Of a DNA stretch of 64,000 nucleotides, positions 11,791 through 24,003 are shown one piece after another. Position 1 is the stretch's first letter; the number at the start of each line of letters is the position of its first letter. Position numbers and translations under genes: made by a program. A model generated the notes under the pieces. It worked only from the letters and a program-made list of their open reading frames with translations. It had not been told where the DNA came from and did no database searches. The stretch comes from Deroplatys truncata (taxonomy: Eukaryota; Arthropoda; Insecta; Mantodea; Mantidae): positions 414,851,198-414,915,197 of the forward strand of contig CM060990.1 in the NCBI GenBank assembly GCA_030765065.1, given 5' to 3'.

Positions 11791-12194
11791 GTAATTGACA
11801 GTCATCAGCTATATTACTTTCTTTTGGATTTGTCAAAATGTTCTTAATTTACACAATTCGGTGAGTAAAGCTTTCAAAATTATTGCCAAAGATTCCTGAT
11901 GGTAGGCCACGGTGCATACTGGGAGAACGAAAGGCATTTGCATGTAAATGTAAAGGGAATATGACATGTGAAGAGAATCATTTTGTGAATTAGTTTCAAG
12001 CAAATGTTAAAGCTAAAAAGTTTACAATAAAAAAAATATTTGAATTATTAAGTTTAGTGGGATAAAATATACTTCCAGGCTCAACTTAACTATTTGGAAA
12101 ATAAAGGGAGACATGTTCTAGAACAGTGAATACTGTAAATATACCTTTTCCTTTATATATGCTAAGGTAAGTTCCGATCCACATCCTCTAGGGA

Positions 12195-12295
12195 AATCTG
12201 TTTAAAAGATGACGTGTAGTTAATCCTTTAGTGACACATACCTATAACTACACGTCAAAGTATACCACCAAAGGTTATTAAAATTAAACAGATTG
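12195..12295. repeat. Nested inverted repeat / hairpin
   Basis: A perfect 13-bp stem, 'tgacgtgtagtta' (12,210-12,222) and 'taactacacgtca' (12,245-12,257), lies inside an outer stem 'aatctgtttaa' / 'ttaaacagatt'. It is either a small MITE or an RNA hairpin, with no evidence to choose. Confidence 0.5.
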
Positions 12296-13226
12296 TAACT
12301 ATTGGCTCAGCTGTGGACCTTTTTTCTTTGAAATTTTGAACTCTCAGGGTGGTGGGGAATTCCTTTAGCTATTAATGTCACCCCAATTGATATTTATAGC
12401 CCCTGATCTGAATGAATGTCATCCTTATCAGAATTTATACCCTCATTAACGGAGTTTATGATCTACTTAACATAATTTGTTATCCCTTATCTTTAGAACC
12501 GCTCTGCTGACATCCATTAAAAGTCATTAAGGTAATTAATTACCTAATTAACTGTCCGTACGGTTTGACGGCATCTCTCTGTTTTTTTGAATTCCCAATA
12601 ATACGTACTTACATCATTACATGCTCGAGGACGTCACTAAATTTTTAATATCCACTTGAAATGCAGTACTTTCAGTATACAGACTTATTGCGTTACGTAA
12701 TTTGAGAATGCAGTTGTCACCAAAGGCTGGAATAACATACAGCTTATTACACAGCTTTACTACAGTGCCACTGCAGTATGCCTAACATTCTTAAGAACCG
12801 AGGCTTTTTCGCAGCCCCAACTACCCATGCAGAAAATGCACCAGTTATACCTTAATACTTGTAAATGAAGATATATAATTACCTCTCAATGTTTGAAATA
12901 TGGACTCAAGTTTTGGAATTCCATTTATAGTATATCAAATAAGTTAGAAATAATGCAGAATTTTTAACCTCTGGTGCGCTTTAAGTTTTCATATCTAGAA
13001 CGAAAGGCATATCATTCCTTCCTAAAATAATTCTTAAGTGTACAAAAGAAACATACGTGACCATCCATATGTGTTGTTAAATAATATTATACACTGCTTA
13101 TTGTGAAAATTGCAACAGCAAGAAGGAAACGCATGAGTTCAATGAATTTGATAGCACAGGCTAGGCACATGACAAGTAGCAAATGATAAACTTTTCAAAG
13201 CTATACGTGACCTTTGAGCCCTAATA

Positions 13227-14262
13227 TTCAGTATTTGGTGTGACCTGCAAACGCTGCAATTAGAGCTGCTATACGCCGTGGCATTGAATCAAAAAGGTTC
13301 TGAATAAGTTCCTGAGGGATTTCCCTACACGCAGTTTGCTTCCGAACCTACAAATCCGTGACACTGGTTACTGGAGGAGCGTGGCGCACCAGGTGCCGAC
13401 CAACCATATCCCAGACATGCTCGATGGGTGACATGTCAGGTGAACGTGCAGGCCAGAGAAGGAATAATACCCGTCGCTCTTCGAAGAAGGCTTGTACATT
13501 CCTCGCAGTATGCGGCCGGGCATTGTCCTGTTGAAATGTGGCCTGTGGAGATGCCTGAAGCAGGAGGAGTACCTAAGGCTCTACAACCACTGGTAGGTAC
13601 CGGTTGCTGTTCAAAGTGCCCTCAATTCGTAGGAAGCGAGATCGGTTGTTGTAACCAATGGCGCCCCAAACCATCACATCTGGTGTTTGTCCGCTATTCC
13701 GCTCAACAATGCAGCCGTTCAGGCTGCACTCACCACGGTACCGCCGGATACGTATGCGGCCATCACTGTAGGACACGTTGAAGCGGGACTCGTCCAAAAG
13801 ACTACCTTTTGCCACTCAGCACCCCAGTGACGGTGTTCACGTGCCCATTGAATTCGGAGGAGCTTGTGGGTTCTGGACAATGGAAGCTGACGTAATGGAA
13901 TGCTTGCAACCAGTCCAACCTGCAGCAGACGGCGACGAACCGTTGCAGACAAGTTTACACCTGTTGCAGTGCTTCAGCTTCGAGCCAACATTGTGGATGC
14001 AGCTGTACTGTTCGGTATGGCCATGCGTTCAAGATGACGGTCATCCCGTGCTGTGGTCATATTCTGTGGTCCAGTAGCCCCTCTTCGCTGCGTTTGACCT
14101 TCATCTATTCACGGCTTTCACACACGCATCATTATCGTTTCAGCATGCCCTGTACGAGCCGAAATGTCACGGTATGACAACCCCGCTTCCCGGAAACTGA
14201 TCATTCTGCACCGTTCGAACTCACACACATGCCGATATTGCTCCCTTTGACGTCGACGTGGC
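13227..14262 (-). pseudogene. Tc1-like transposase (DDE), frameshifted
   Basis: On the minus strand the N-terminus starts at a GTG where an ATG would be expected (14,260-14,262, reading PRRRQREQYRHVCEFER) and has a typical Tc1 helix-turn-helix (FREAGLSYRDISARTGH). It continues with TVRRRLLQVGLVASIPLRQL and QWAREHRHWGAEWQ, then across a frameshift to DESRFNVSYSDGRIR (first catalytic Asp) and VMVWGAIGYNNRSR. After a further break come the QDNARPH segment (second Asp) and the SPDMSPIEHVWD segment (catalytic Glu, about 13,400-13,440). At least two frame breaks make it inactive. The function would have been cut-and-paste transposition at TA dinucleotides. Confidence 0.9.
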
Positions 14263-14279
14263 ACTTACTTTATTGTTTC

Positions 14280-14285
14280 CACCTT
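14280..14285. other. 6-bp target-site duplication, left copy (CACCTT)
   Basis: CACCTT immediately precedes the first base of the palindromic element and is repeated exactly after its last base at 35,460-35,465. Six-base duplications are characteristic of Polinton/Maverick integration. Confidence 0.88.
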
Positions 14286-15380
14286 AGTAGGGTATATAGG
14301 AGAGAGCTGGGCCACATTTTTGCGTTTATATGGGAAAGGATAGGGAAAACGAGGCTAGATGGGACGGTTCAAGGAGGAAAATGCGTTTATATGGGAGAGA
14401 TAGGCAATGCGAGGACTACGCTAGGTTAGAGAGGGTTGAAGGAGGGAAATACGTTTATATGGAAGAAATAGTAGAGAGGTGCTAGGCTAGACGGAAGCTG
14501 AGGAGTAGAGTATGGTTTATATGAAAGGTATAGGAAAACGAGGAGGGGTGTTAGGCTAGACAGAGTTGAAGGGTAGAGTATGTCTTTTATATGAGAAGTA
14601 TAGGAAAACGATGAGAGGTGTTAGACTAGACAGGGCTTGAAACGTAGTGCAGGGTTTATATGAGAGATATAGGAACAGGAGGAGGGGTGTTAGGCTAGAC
14701 AGAGGTTGAGGAGTAGAGTATGGTTTTAGATGAGAGATATAGGAAAACGAGGAGAGGTGTTAGGCTAGGAGGGTTTAAGTATGCGTTTATAAGGAGAGAC
14801 GAGAAAACGGAGAGAGATCCTATGTTAGGATACACAGGTGTTTAAAGCTAGAATGTGTTTTATATAGGCTAGATAGGAAACCAAAGAGATACTCAGCTAG
14901 ACAGGGGACAGGAGAGGAATGCGCTTTATGAGAGGTAGAGGATACGGGGAGTGGTGTTAGGCTAGACAGAGGTTGAGAGTAGAGTATGCGTTTATATGTT
15001 TGAGAAGTATAGGAACAGGAAGAGGGTGCTAGGCTAGACAGAGGTTGAGGAGTAGAGTATAGGTTATATGAGAGGTATAGGAAAACGAGGGGAGGTGTTA
15101 GGCTAGACAGAGGTTGAAAATAGAGTATGGTTTATATGAGTGGTATAGGAAAACGAGGAGAGGAGTTAGACTAGACAGAGGTCGAGGAGCAGAGTATGGT
15201 TTATGTGAGAGTCATAGGTAAACGAGAGAGGCGTTAGGCTAGACAGAGCTAGAGGAGTAGAGTATGGTTTATATGAGAGGTATAGGAACAGGAGGAGAGG
15301 TGTTAGGCTAGACAGATACTAAAGGAGTAGCAATATGGGTTTATATACAGGAGAGATAGGGAATAGGAGGTGCTAGACTT
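14286..15380. repeat. Terminal ~70-bp tandem repeats, left arm
   Basis: About 14 diverged units of the type 'tatggtttatatgagaggtataggaaaacgagg..ggtgttaggctagacagaggttgagg' (quoted in pieces), spaced about 65-90 bp. They form the outer end of the element. Such subterminal arrays could serve as replication or integrase-binding sequence, but that is inference. Confidence 0.85.
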
Positions 15381-15467
15381 GAAAGCGACTTTAGACGCGA
15401 ACTTAGTGGAAAACTGTTTCATGTCAATGTTCTAGACATGCCCATCACGTAACCTATTCAGGGAAAA

Positions 15468-15655
15468 AGGTGACTCGTTCAGGGGTAAAAGGTGACTGCT
15501 CAGGGAAAAAGGAGGTCCACAAAGGGAAAAAGTTGACTAGCAACGGGAAAAAGGCGACCAGTAAAGGGAAAAATGTCACCAGCAAAGGGAAAAAGGCAGC
15601 CACCAAAGGGAAAAAGGTGAGCCATAAAGGGAAAAAGGTGACCTGCAACGGGAAA
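15468..15655. repeat. 21-bp tandem repeat with open frames on both strands, left arm
   Basis: Nine units of 'ggtgaccagcaaagggaaaaa' type, 21 bp each. Because 21 is a multiple of three, the plus-strand frame (15,470-15,661) reads a Lys/Gly-rich heptad of the GKKVTSK kind. The minus-strand frame reads an FFPLLVA-type hydrophobic heptad. The frames are identical in the right arm. I consider coding unlikely but not excluded. Confidence 0.75.
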
Positions 15656-15661
15656 AGCTAA

Positions 15662-16420
15662 CCCGCTAACACTAACAGGTAAGTAATTCAGCTAGTATTG
15701 CAAGAGACTGACTGGATCATAGCAGTGTATGATTTCACAGGTAATTCAGCTAGTATCGTATGTATTTAGGCTAATTCATCTAGTATCACTGGAGGATAGA
15801 TTCCAGAGGCTAACTGCATCATGGCTCTGCATGATTTCACAGGTAATTCAGCTAGTATCTTAGGTATTTAGGCTAATTCAGCTAGTATCACAAGAGGATA
15901 GATTCTAGGGTTGGGTATAGCTTAGTGTCGTATTTCACAGGTAATTCAGAGGGTATCGTAGGTATTTAGGTTAATTCAAGTATCACAGACGTTTAGAGTA
16001 ATTCAGCTAGCATTACAGGAGGGTAGGTTCCAGGGGTCGGTTATAACATAGCTTCGTATTTCACAGATAGTTCAGGTAATATCGTAAGTATTTGAGGTAA
16101 TCGACATAGCTTCACAGATATTATTGATAATTTCGATCAGAGATTTGTATCACAGCTATTTAAGGTAAATGCAGGTGATTCAGGTTGTATCAATGGTATT
16201 TGAGTCATTTTAACAGGTAATTCATCTAGTATCATTGATATTTAGGGCAAACCAGATAGTATCACAGGTGCTCGTACTAATTTAGAGCAGGAATTCGTAT
16301 CTGAGCTAGTTAAGGTAATTTCACACGATTCGGGTAGTATCACAGGTATTTAAGTCATTTTAACAGGCAATTCAACTAGTATCACAGGTACTCATGGTAA
16401 TATAGAGAGTAATTAAATTA
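15662..16420. repeat. ~40-bp diffuse tandem repeat, left arm
   Basis: Many imperfect copies of 'aggtaattcagctagtatc' and 'acaggtatttaggctaattc'. It is AT-rich and non-coding, and mirrored at 33,325-34,083. Confidence 0.8.
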
Positions 16421-16782
16421 TAAAACATTTCTCATCCAACGTTACAACAATTTAATATACTTTTTTCTAAATCTTACAAACTTATTATATGTTAAACAGT
16501 TATTGTACGATGCGGAGAGGGATAAACTACATATTGGTTCACAAATTGAAAAGCTTTACGTCAACATACCTTTATTTTAGTTCGTTGTAGATGTCTCTCC
16601 CCTTTTATCTAGGCTTGAGACTAGCACTAGGATTGCTCCTAATGGCAGGGTTACCACCTTCCCTTCCATCTTCTTCTTTCTTCATCAGGCGCCAGCTATC
16701 TGCATATACAGCACACAGATAACCTTCATTTTTTTAAGATTGTAGACTCACGAGAAAATCTTCATATTCGACTTACATTCTT
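16421..16782. other. 3' region of polymerase gene, left arm
   Basis: On the minus strand, the stop codon of the polymerase is followed after six bases by GTAAGT, and at 16,700-16,704 by an acceptor-like 'atatgcag'. A small 3'-UTR intron (about 16,700-16,776) is therefore possible. Downstream lie an 'ataaag' polyadenylation-like signal and AT-rich sequence. The same arrangement is mirrored in the right arm. Confidence 0.3.
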
Positions 16783-19700
16783 TTAAGCACTGTTTGTAAT
16801 GGCGTAATGTCCATAGGCGTATGTCGTTATACCGTCCTCAGCAATAATTCTTTTATCGTCGTATGGTGTCAATGTAATTTTATTCACTTGTACTGTGGCA
16901 AGAGCATGCTGTCGCGACAGGATCAGATTCATGGGCGTTCTGATAATTTCACTGGTTTTAAGACAGTCAGTATAGCTCTCGAACGTAACGTACTGCTTAA
17001 TAGCACTACGTTTTATACCTTTAATCTTTTTTATCATTGACCCTTGAATATCTAAGGCATACATTTTAGGACGTATTCCAGCAAAGCGTTGAATGATTTT
17101 ACCATTAGCCTCATCTTTAAATTTTCCCAATACCTTCTTGTTTAGAGGTGAATAGGATATATGGTTGACAGGGTAATCAGCTGTATCGAGATGCTCAAGA
17201 AAACGTAGCTTATCCTGGTACACATCTTCAGTTGTTACACGATGAATGAACGAATCAGTGTCCATATATATAAGCTTCAGGTTTTCAGCTCCATAATACG
17301 GTAACAACACATCATAATGATAGTTATACATTAATGTCTTGGAGATATCCAACACACTCATACCGATGTATATAGGCTTGTTGAATACAATCTGACGAGA
17401 GGCCATACGTACAGCTTCTCTAGAGTTTTTTCATTGGTCACCAGCCGTATATCCATACGGTTACGCAGGTTCTCCATAGTTTTTCCAAACATAGCGTTGT
17501 TAAAGAGCTTGTAGAGATCCTTCTCGAAATCATTTGTAGCTTGTTGTCGTAGCCTGTTGTTAATTCCACATAAGGTTTCAACCACTGGGACTGTCGGAAT
17601 TTTAGCACACGATGGATTTTTGTTAGTCGTAGTCCATGACTAAGAGCTTGCTTCAAAGCCATGTAATGCACTACATACTTCTTTCGAGGTCCAAGATGAG
17701 GTATCAGTTTCTTTGTAGATGATTCCAATGGTTTCATACACTCTGGCAGGAAAGGTAGATCGTTGTGTAGATCGTGAAGTTCAGCAGGATACTCGATGTC
17801 GACTTCTAATATGTACCCATGAGGATCATCTTCTTGTAGTGTTTCTAAGTTGATTTCTTCAGGTGTCACCCACTGAAATCCACCAAAAGGAAGGGCGTGA
17901 CACATTGCTCACCCATATTGGTTATTAGCGTCCTCGTATGTGATAAATTGGGTTGGTCTCGACGGATAAAACTTATCCATATAAGTGTTATTAGCCTCAG
18001 CATACCGATGGGAAACTTGGCATAAACCTCCTCTTATACCTGTTTCCACCATGAGTAGTTGATCATAATCTTGTAACAGCTCCAGCTTAATTCCAGTATA
18101 CAGTAACATGGCGTCCCATGTAAGACCTGGAGAGGTAAAATAATGGGCAGGATCAACTTTGTGTGTTTTAAGGGTTTGCTCTCTGAACGTCTCAAAGACA
18201 TCAGCTAGGAGAAGTACATCCGAAGTTAAGTAGAGATCGCTGTACTCTCCCAGGTTTCTCACATTAAACAGCTCCCATACATTTCTAGCATGATCGTAGT
18301 CAGTATCAGTAATTTCTTCTTCATTTAATCTATTGTAGAAGTAGTCCTTAGGAGGCAAGCAGGTTTCGTTCAGGACATCCCATGACGTAACAAAATCATA
18401 GGGAAATACACCCTTACGGGTCATCAACTTCAATTTGTCTTCTCCAAAGTACTTTAGCGTTTCAGGATACGAGGTTAGATTTTTTACCAACTTATCCAAG
18501 CTTGTACTGAGGAATCGGAAGCTATCGACAAATCGAAGCTTTATATCTCCTACATACTTGGTGAATGAGATATAGCTTTCTTCAGAGTTAGGAATTACCT
18601 CCACACGTTCACTTGTACAACCCAGCTCCTTAACAATGAAATGAGAGTCATATCCGCTAAGGTTATGCATGAAGACTGGTATATATTTAAGTGTTTTACA
18701 GGCTAAATTACATTCATTATGAAGACTTCCACGATATTCACCGCTGATGTGATCATGGTCGCGTACTTTGTAGTTTTCTCCTGTAAAGCCTTTTCCACAC
18801 AAGTAGCATGCTGAAGAAGACTCAAAATCCTTTTGCTCTTGATCCGTAAGTTTCAGAGGCTTAGCAGATTTGTATATGTCATCAATCATTTTTGCAAGAG
18901 ATGTCAGGTACAGCATAAACTTCTGAGCAGCATCAGCACCACGATACACATAGGGTTGCTTAGGAAGACCAGTTTCGAGATGTTCAACACTGGATGTAGG
19001 CTTCACGTAAACACAGAAGCTCATTGGTGTGTGCTCTTGATAAGGGGTTGTATAGGAAGTTTCAGGATTGGGTATACACGTATGGCATGGAGTGAGAATA
19101 CTCTCAAAATCAGCATAGATGACATAAGGTACTTTCAGCATCCTCTCAACATTTTAAACTGAACAATTGATTTCTCCTTGGTAGGCATAACTACCCTTGC
19201 AACACCATGCTGATTACAGATGGTTGCATGTTCTTGCAGTTTTTCCAGTCCACTTCGTCCATATCGATCATCAAAATGTGTAAAGCAGCGCTTACAAGTA
19301 TAAACCCGTCCATTATGGTTAGTTTTCTGGTGTCGAATGAGTTTCTCAAAATTCTTTATATATACGTAGTGACGTTTTCCACTACTATCACTCAATAGTA
19401 GCAGGTCGCAGTGTTCAGGTAGTTCAATATCAACAACCTTTATCGGATACACTTCATACTTCTCATCTATCCCGAAAACGTTAATAGACATATTGTTAAA
19501 CTTCTCAAATTTAGGTATTTGAGAAAGTGGAGTAGGGTAAGAAACACAGCTGAAGTCGTACTTATCTTGAAGTTGTTTGTATTTGATGACGCGTTGAGGC
19601 TTGGTGCTCACGAATTTAGCTAATACGGAGTACATGAAACATTTCTCGTCGCTAAAGTTCTGAATGTTTATACATGCTTTCCTTGCTTCAACAGCTGACG

Positions 19701-20379
19701 GTAGTGGTATGTAGCTACTTCCTCGCAACGGATTGTACCTGTTGATACGAAGTCGAACTCCTTCCACAGCAAGCAAAGCCCAGCTGCTACCCTTAAGCTG
19801 AGACTCCTCCATTTCAGTCACCAATTTCTTGAATTTCACTTCCATCGCTGACTCCAGATCAGTTTCCAGGAAAACAGCTTGATTCCGTGTTTTAAATGTT
19901 TTGTCACAGGTTTCACCAATACTGTTAACAAATCGACACTCAGCCAGCAGATAAATTTTAACACTCTTATGAATGCTAAGCTCTTTATGCACAGCCTGGA
20001 TTATCCGTTGTTTTGCCTCTTGCAGATACATATTCAGGTCCTTAGGTGACTCGCATCGTATAAAATACGATTTCAATCGTCCTTCGAATGAAGTTTCGTA
20101 TTCTTTCATATCACAGTCCTCCATTGTTGACAGCAACTGATGTTTAGTTGGCTCCAATCTTCTTTTCTTCTGAGGGCTGCTTAATTCACATATATCTTCG
20201 TGTCGCTGCCCCTTATAACCATCTTTGAAGGTTACATTACAATGTTTACATTTGAAGAGCTTCTTGCAGCTCATCTCGTGTCTTCTCTTGTCATAACCTC
20301 GGAGGAACTTCTTCCCACATTTTCCGCATGCATATCCAGTAGCGCTTGGAATAATATCCTTATACGCTGAGTTATTCAT
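16783..20379 (-). pseudogene. Polinton-type protein-primed DNA polymerase B, left-arm copy, broken
   Basis: About 1,196 codons, transcribed outward. Two C-x2-C-x12-H-x3-C fingers sit at residues 18-38 and 44-64 and a third Cys/His cluster at 362-388. Then follow Exo I (YADFES), a Cys/His endonuclease-VII-like insertion (CYLC...RDHDH...HNECN), Exo II (HNLSGYDSHF), Exo III (YLTSDVLLLADVFE), Pol motif A (EDANNQYG), motif B (KLFNNAMFGK) and motif C (YMDTDS, 17,251-17,268). This order is that of DNA_pol_B_2 proteins of Polintons and adintoviruses, which copy linear DNA from a protein primer. Lesions shared with the right copy are TGA at 17,909-17,911 and frameshifts near 17,555-17,565 and 17,405-17,415. 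Private lesion: a 1-nt loss in an A-run near 19,153. No terminal-protein domain was recognised. Confidence 0.95.
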
Positions 20380-20439
20380 CTTTATTCTTGATGTAATAAC
20401 GTATTAATCACTGATCAATGAAATGTAGCCCTCTTCACC

Positions 20440-20760
20440 TTGATACCACTTTAGAAAGCTGATTATTCTTGGAGAGAACACGATGTTAACACCTCAGAGA
20501 TGATCAACAGAATGAATTTCAATGCTAGAGGATGCTCTATTTATAGAGGAAGCACGAACCTTTATGCATCAATTATATATCGTATTAACCCTTCTTCAAG
20601 GAAATGTACTCTTCTTCACATTGATAACACTTTAGATTATTTTCTGAGAGAACAGCGATGTTAACACCTCAGAGATGATCAACAGAATGAATTTCAATAC
20701 TCAAGTTCGCTCTATTTATAGAGAAAGCACGAACCATTTTTAATCAATTATATCCTGATT
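20440..20760 (-). promoter_or_regulatory. Duplicated TATA promoter module of left polymerase
   Basis: Two copies, 175 bp apart, of a block containing the palindromic TATA box CTCTATAAATAGAG (20,535-20,548 and 20,710-20,723 on the minus strand). The blocks also share 'cattctgttgatcatctctgaggtgttaac' in shorter pieces, and 'ggttcgtgctt' just upstream of each TATA. The proximal TATA lies about 155 bp before the ATG, leaving a ~125-nt leader. Promoter function is inferred from position and the TATA motif. Confidence 0.65.
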
Positions 20761-20824
20761 ATTAATACTAAAAACGGTGATGTAGCGTGTAAGCTCTTAT
20801 ATATTTCAAGTCGTGTTACACTGA

Positions 20825-21430
20825 TGTTCGAGCGTCTCCGTATAGCTTCGTATGTTTAGAGAGAAAGTGTAAAGTATTGTGAAGATGTTATGTATTGTTC
20901 GGCTATAATCGTACAGATTCGGAGAGCTTGACTGGTGAAGGCGATGAACGATCCATCGACCGAGCAGGAGGCAAGCAGTCCCTTCGCGCAACGAAACCTA
21001 GATGCAAAAAGAAAGAAAATCGTGTTAGATGAGAAACCACCCAGACATTCGCATGCAGACCATGGAAAACCATGAAAAAATATGTCAGAGTGAGCGTCCA
21101 ACGGAACTCGAACCAGGGACTATAAAAGCACACGTGAAAGATACAAATTATATAGAATGAAAGAAATCGGTGACGATGAGAAACCACTACAGCATTAGGC
21201 AGCAGACCAGCGAAAATCGTGAGAAACGTAAGGTCAGAGTAAACAATCGATGGAAATCTAACCCCTGAACCCTAGAAATTCACGTGAAAAAATACAAATA
21301 AAATGGTTTGAAAGGGAATCGTGATAGCAAATACCTCTACTGCATTAGGCGGCAGACCAGCGAAAATCGCGAGAAACGTAAGGTGAGAGTGCTCCTCCCT
21401 ACAGGAATCGAATCCGAGACATCTCGAATG
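20825..21430. repeat. 147-bp tandem units with tRNA-like B boxes, left arm
   Basis: 'gatgagaaacc'-type starts lie at about 21,028, 21,175 and 21,323, spaced 147-148 bp. Each unit includes 'cagcagaccagcgaaaatcg', 'gtcagagt' and, reversed, a B-box-like stretch ('aactcgaaccaggg', 'gaatcgaatccgag'). Related single units occur outside the element (2,470-3,420; 37,270-37,510), so a SINE was probably captured and amplified. Confidence 0.75.
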
Positions 21431-23307
21431 CAAAGTGCTGCCGTTATTGTCTGAACAAAACAGTAAAAACAGACCTCATTAGCACTCGTCATGCTTAAGC
21501 ACGTTAACTTTCACCATATGACGTCACAGTCGGGGACAGTTTGACTGTTGCAGCCATGTCGGGACATGCATATTTTAGACATCTCATATTTTAGAGTCAT
21601 ATACAGAAGTTTCATACCAACGTACTCACTACGCTCGCAAAGATAATCTAAAATTTCATCGTTGAAATACCTTGGAAATAGTGTAGACGTTTTTCCGCAC
21701 TTATTTAATTAAATTCATGTATATACCCTATTATTTAGTGATTTTTTCAATAATTTCTTCCTCTCATTCGTCAAAAATCAGTGTACAATACGCATTTTTA
21801 TACGTTTCAATGTCCGTTTATTTTTAAAACCGCTGCATTTGTCCGTAATTACGAGCAATAATTTTTTTTCAGATTTACTCAGATGTGTAGCTTGTAGAAT
21901 CGAATTAGGAAATGTTTTAATAAATGTATTGTATTTTTAGGTTAAAGCATCTACATTTCAAAGCTGCCATGACCGTTATTTGTATTTAGTATAAAGATTG
22001 TTATATTTTCATTTTTAAGTCTTCCTTTGTTATAGATAATGTCTTGCAATCTATTTTAAATTTCTTTTAAAACCACCTGAACCCTAGAAATTCACGTGAA
22101 AAAATACAAATAAAATGGTTTGAAAGGGAATCGTGATAGCAAATACCTCTACTGCATTAGCCAGCAGACCAGCGAAAATCGTGAGAAACGTAAGGTTAGA
22201 GTGCTCGTCCCTACGGGAATCGAATCCGAGACATCTCGAATGCAAAGTGCTGCCGTTATTGTCTGAACAAAACAGTAAAAACAGACCTCATTAGCAGTCG
22301 ACAGTGCTTAAACACGTTAACTTTCACCATATGACGTTACAGTCGGGGACAGTTTGACTGTCGCCATCATGTCGGGACATGCATCTCATATACACAAGTT
22401 TCATACCAACGTACTCACTACGCTCGCAAAGATAGTCTGAGATTTCATCGTTGCAATACTTTGAAAATAGTGTAGAAGTTTTTCAGCCCTTATTTAATTA
22501 AATTCATGTATATACGCTATTATTTAGTGATTTTTTCAATAATTTCTTCCTGTCATTCGTCAAAAATCATTGTACAATACGCATTTTTATACGTTTTAAT
22601 GTCCGTTTATTTTTAAAACCGCTGCATTTGTCCGTAATTACGAACAATAATTTTTTTCAGATTTACTCAGATGTGTAGCTTGTAGAATTGAATTAGGAAA
22701 TGTTTTAATAAATGTTTTGTATTTTTTAACTTAAAGCATCTACATTTTTTAAAGCTGCCATAACCGTTATTTGCATTTAGTATAAAGATTGTTATATTTT
22801 CATTTTTAAGACTTCCTTTGTTAAAGATGTCTTGCAATCTATTTTTAATTTTCTTTTGCAAAGATAATCTAAAATTTCATCGTTGAAATACTTTGGAAAT
22901 AGTGTAGAAGTTTTTCCACCCTTATTTTATTAAAATTCATGTATATACCCTATTATTTAGTGATTTTTTCAATAATTTCTTCCTCTCATTCGTCAAAAAT
23001 CAGTGTACAATATGCATTTTTATACGTTTTAATGTTCGTTTATTTTTAAAACCGCTGCATTTTCCCGTAATTACGAGCAATAATTTTTTTTCAAATTTAC
23101 TCAGATGTGTAGCTTGTAGAATCGAATTAGGAAATGTTTTAATAAATGATTTGTATTTTTAGGTGAAAAACAACGATCTTCTTCTGACTGTGTATAATTA
23201 TAATCAAGACCGATTTGTATTTATTATAAAGATTGTTATATTTTCATTTTTATGGCTTCCTTTGTTTAAGATAATGTCTTGCAATCTATTTTTAAATTTC
23301 TTTTAAA
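21270..23307. repeat. Higher-order A/B repeat array, left arm (B-A-B-A-A)
   Basis: B units (about 21,270-21,639 and 22,075-22,428) begin near the amplified tRNA-like segment and end at 'cactacgctcgc'. A units (21,640-22,074; 22,429-22,858; 22,859-23,307) are AT-rich and include 'gtccgtttatttttaaaacc' and 'tgtgtagcttgtagaat'. Copies of the same type differ at only a few percent of positions by eye. No coding function is seen. Confidence 0.85.
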
Positions 23308-24003
23308 ACCAAAGCGAACGTTATCAACTATAATGGCTACCTTCATGTATCGGAAAGCTAACATGCATGCTTCAGCCGTCTTTTAGAAGCGTACCTTTCA
23401 TGTCGGCATCGGACGGGAGCGAGCAGCTGGCGGAGAGGAGAAGGCTTGCGAAAGGCGGCTGAGGGGTGGCACCTGGAGGGAGTAAGGTAGGATGAAAGGC
23501 CGGCTTCATGAGGCTATGAGAGCTACACGAGGCCGCCAGTACGGCATGGCACGCCGTAAGGGTCGGACCTATACGTAGTAGCATGCATATACATCTACAG
23601 CTCGCGCCAGCGTCTTACGTAATCTAGTTTTTACGCTCATTATACCATTTAAATATACATTCATCTAAGAGATATAATATTCGCAAGGATGACAGATGTC
23701 CAAATATACATAACAAAGAAATTAGTTACTGATATAAATGTTATATCGCACGTTCACCATTTCATTTTTAATTACTTTTTTTATTTTATTCGAGGATGAC
23801 TTTGTATTCATGTCACGGGATTCAATCCTAGTCCTCCAACCCGACTTGGAACAACAATCAATAACGAGCTACAATCCAAGGATATAATCGGTAATAATAC
23901 AAATATTTTTTTTGATAAAGACCGTCAAATAGAAAGGCCTGTAAACGTATGTATTTCCCCTCACTTTCCCTCTTCCCCCACCCTACAGTAGATAATATAT
24001 GGT
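23308..24003. other. Inner GC-rich segment, left arm
   Basis: Unique within the arm and mirrored at 24,551-25,246. It contains a 70-codon minus-strand frame with a true ATG (23,372-23,584, beginning MLLRIGPTLTACHAVLA) that is kept in the right arm with one residue change. It matches nothing I know, and conservation is expected from arm identity alone, so I do not call it a gene. Confidence 0.5.

Larger units (their letters stand above)
7671..13091. other. Gene-free AT-rich interval
   Basis: No open frame here resembles a known family or extends beyond about 120 codons. Notable content is limited: a short foldback repeat at 9,437-9,583, a GC-richer block at about 10,560-10,760, a promoter-like island at 11,560-11,790 and a hairpin at 12,195-12,295. 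The rest shows nothing I can support. Confidence 0.6.
13092..14285 (-). mobile_element. Tc1-like transposon, main fragment (split by the palindromic element)
   Basis: This is the 3' part and coding body of a Tc1/mariner element on the minus strand, preceded by TA (13,090-13,091). Its end, 'cactg....ttgtgaaaattgcaaca', is mirrored at 35,644-35,667 beyond the palindromic element. The two parts add to about 1,396 bp, a normal size for Tc1-like elements. The element was therefore whole when the 21-kb insertion split it just 5' of the transposase. Confidence 0.9.

Noticed and set aside
17909-17911. An intron starting at the GTGAGC that contains the shared TGA
   Set aside because: The donor-like match is good, but conserved polymerase sequence continues in the same frame directly after it, leaving no room for an intron.
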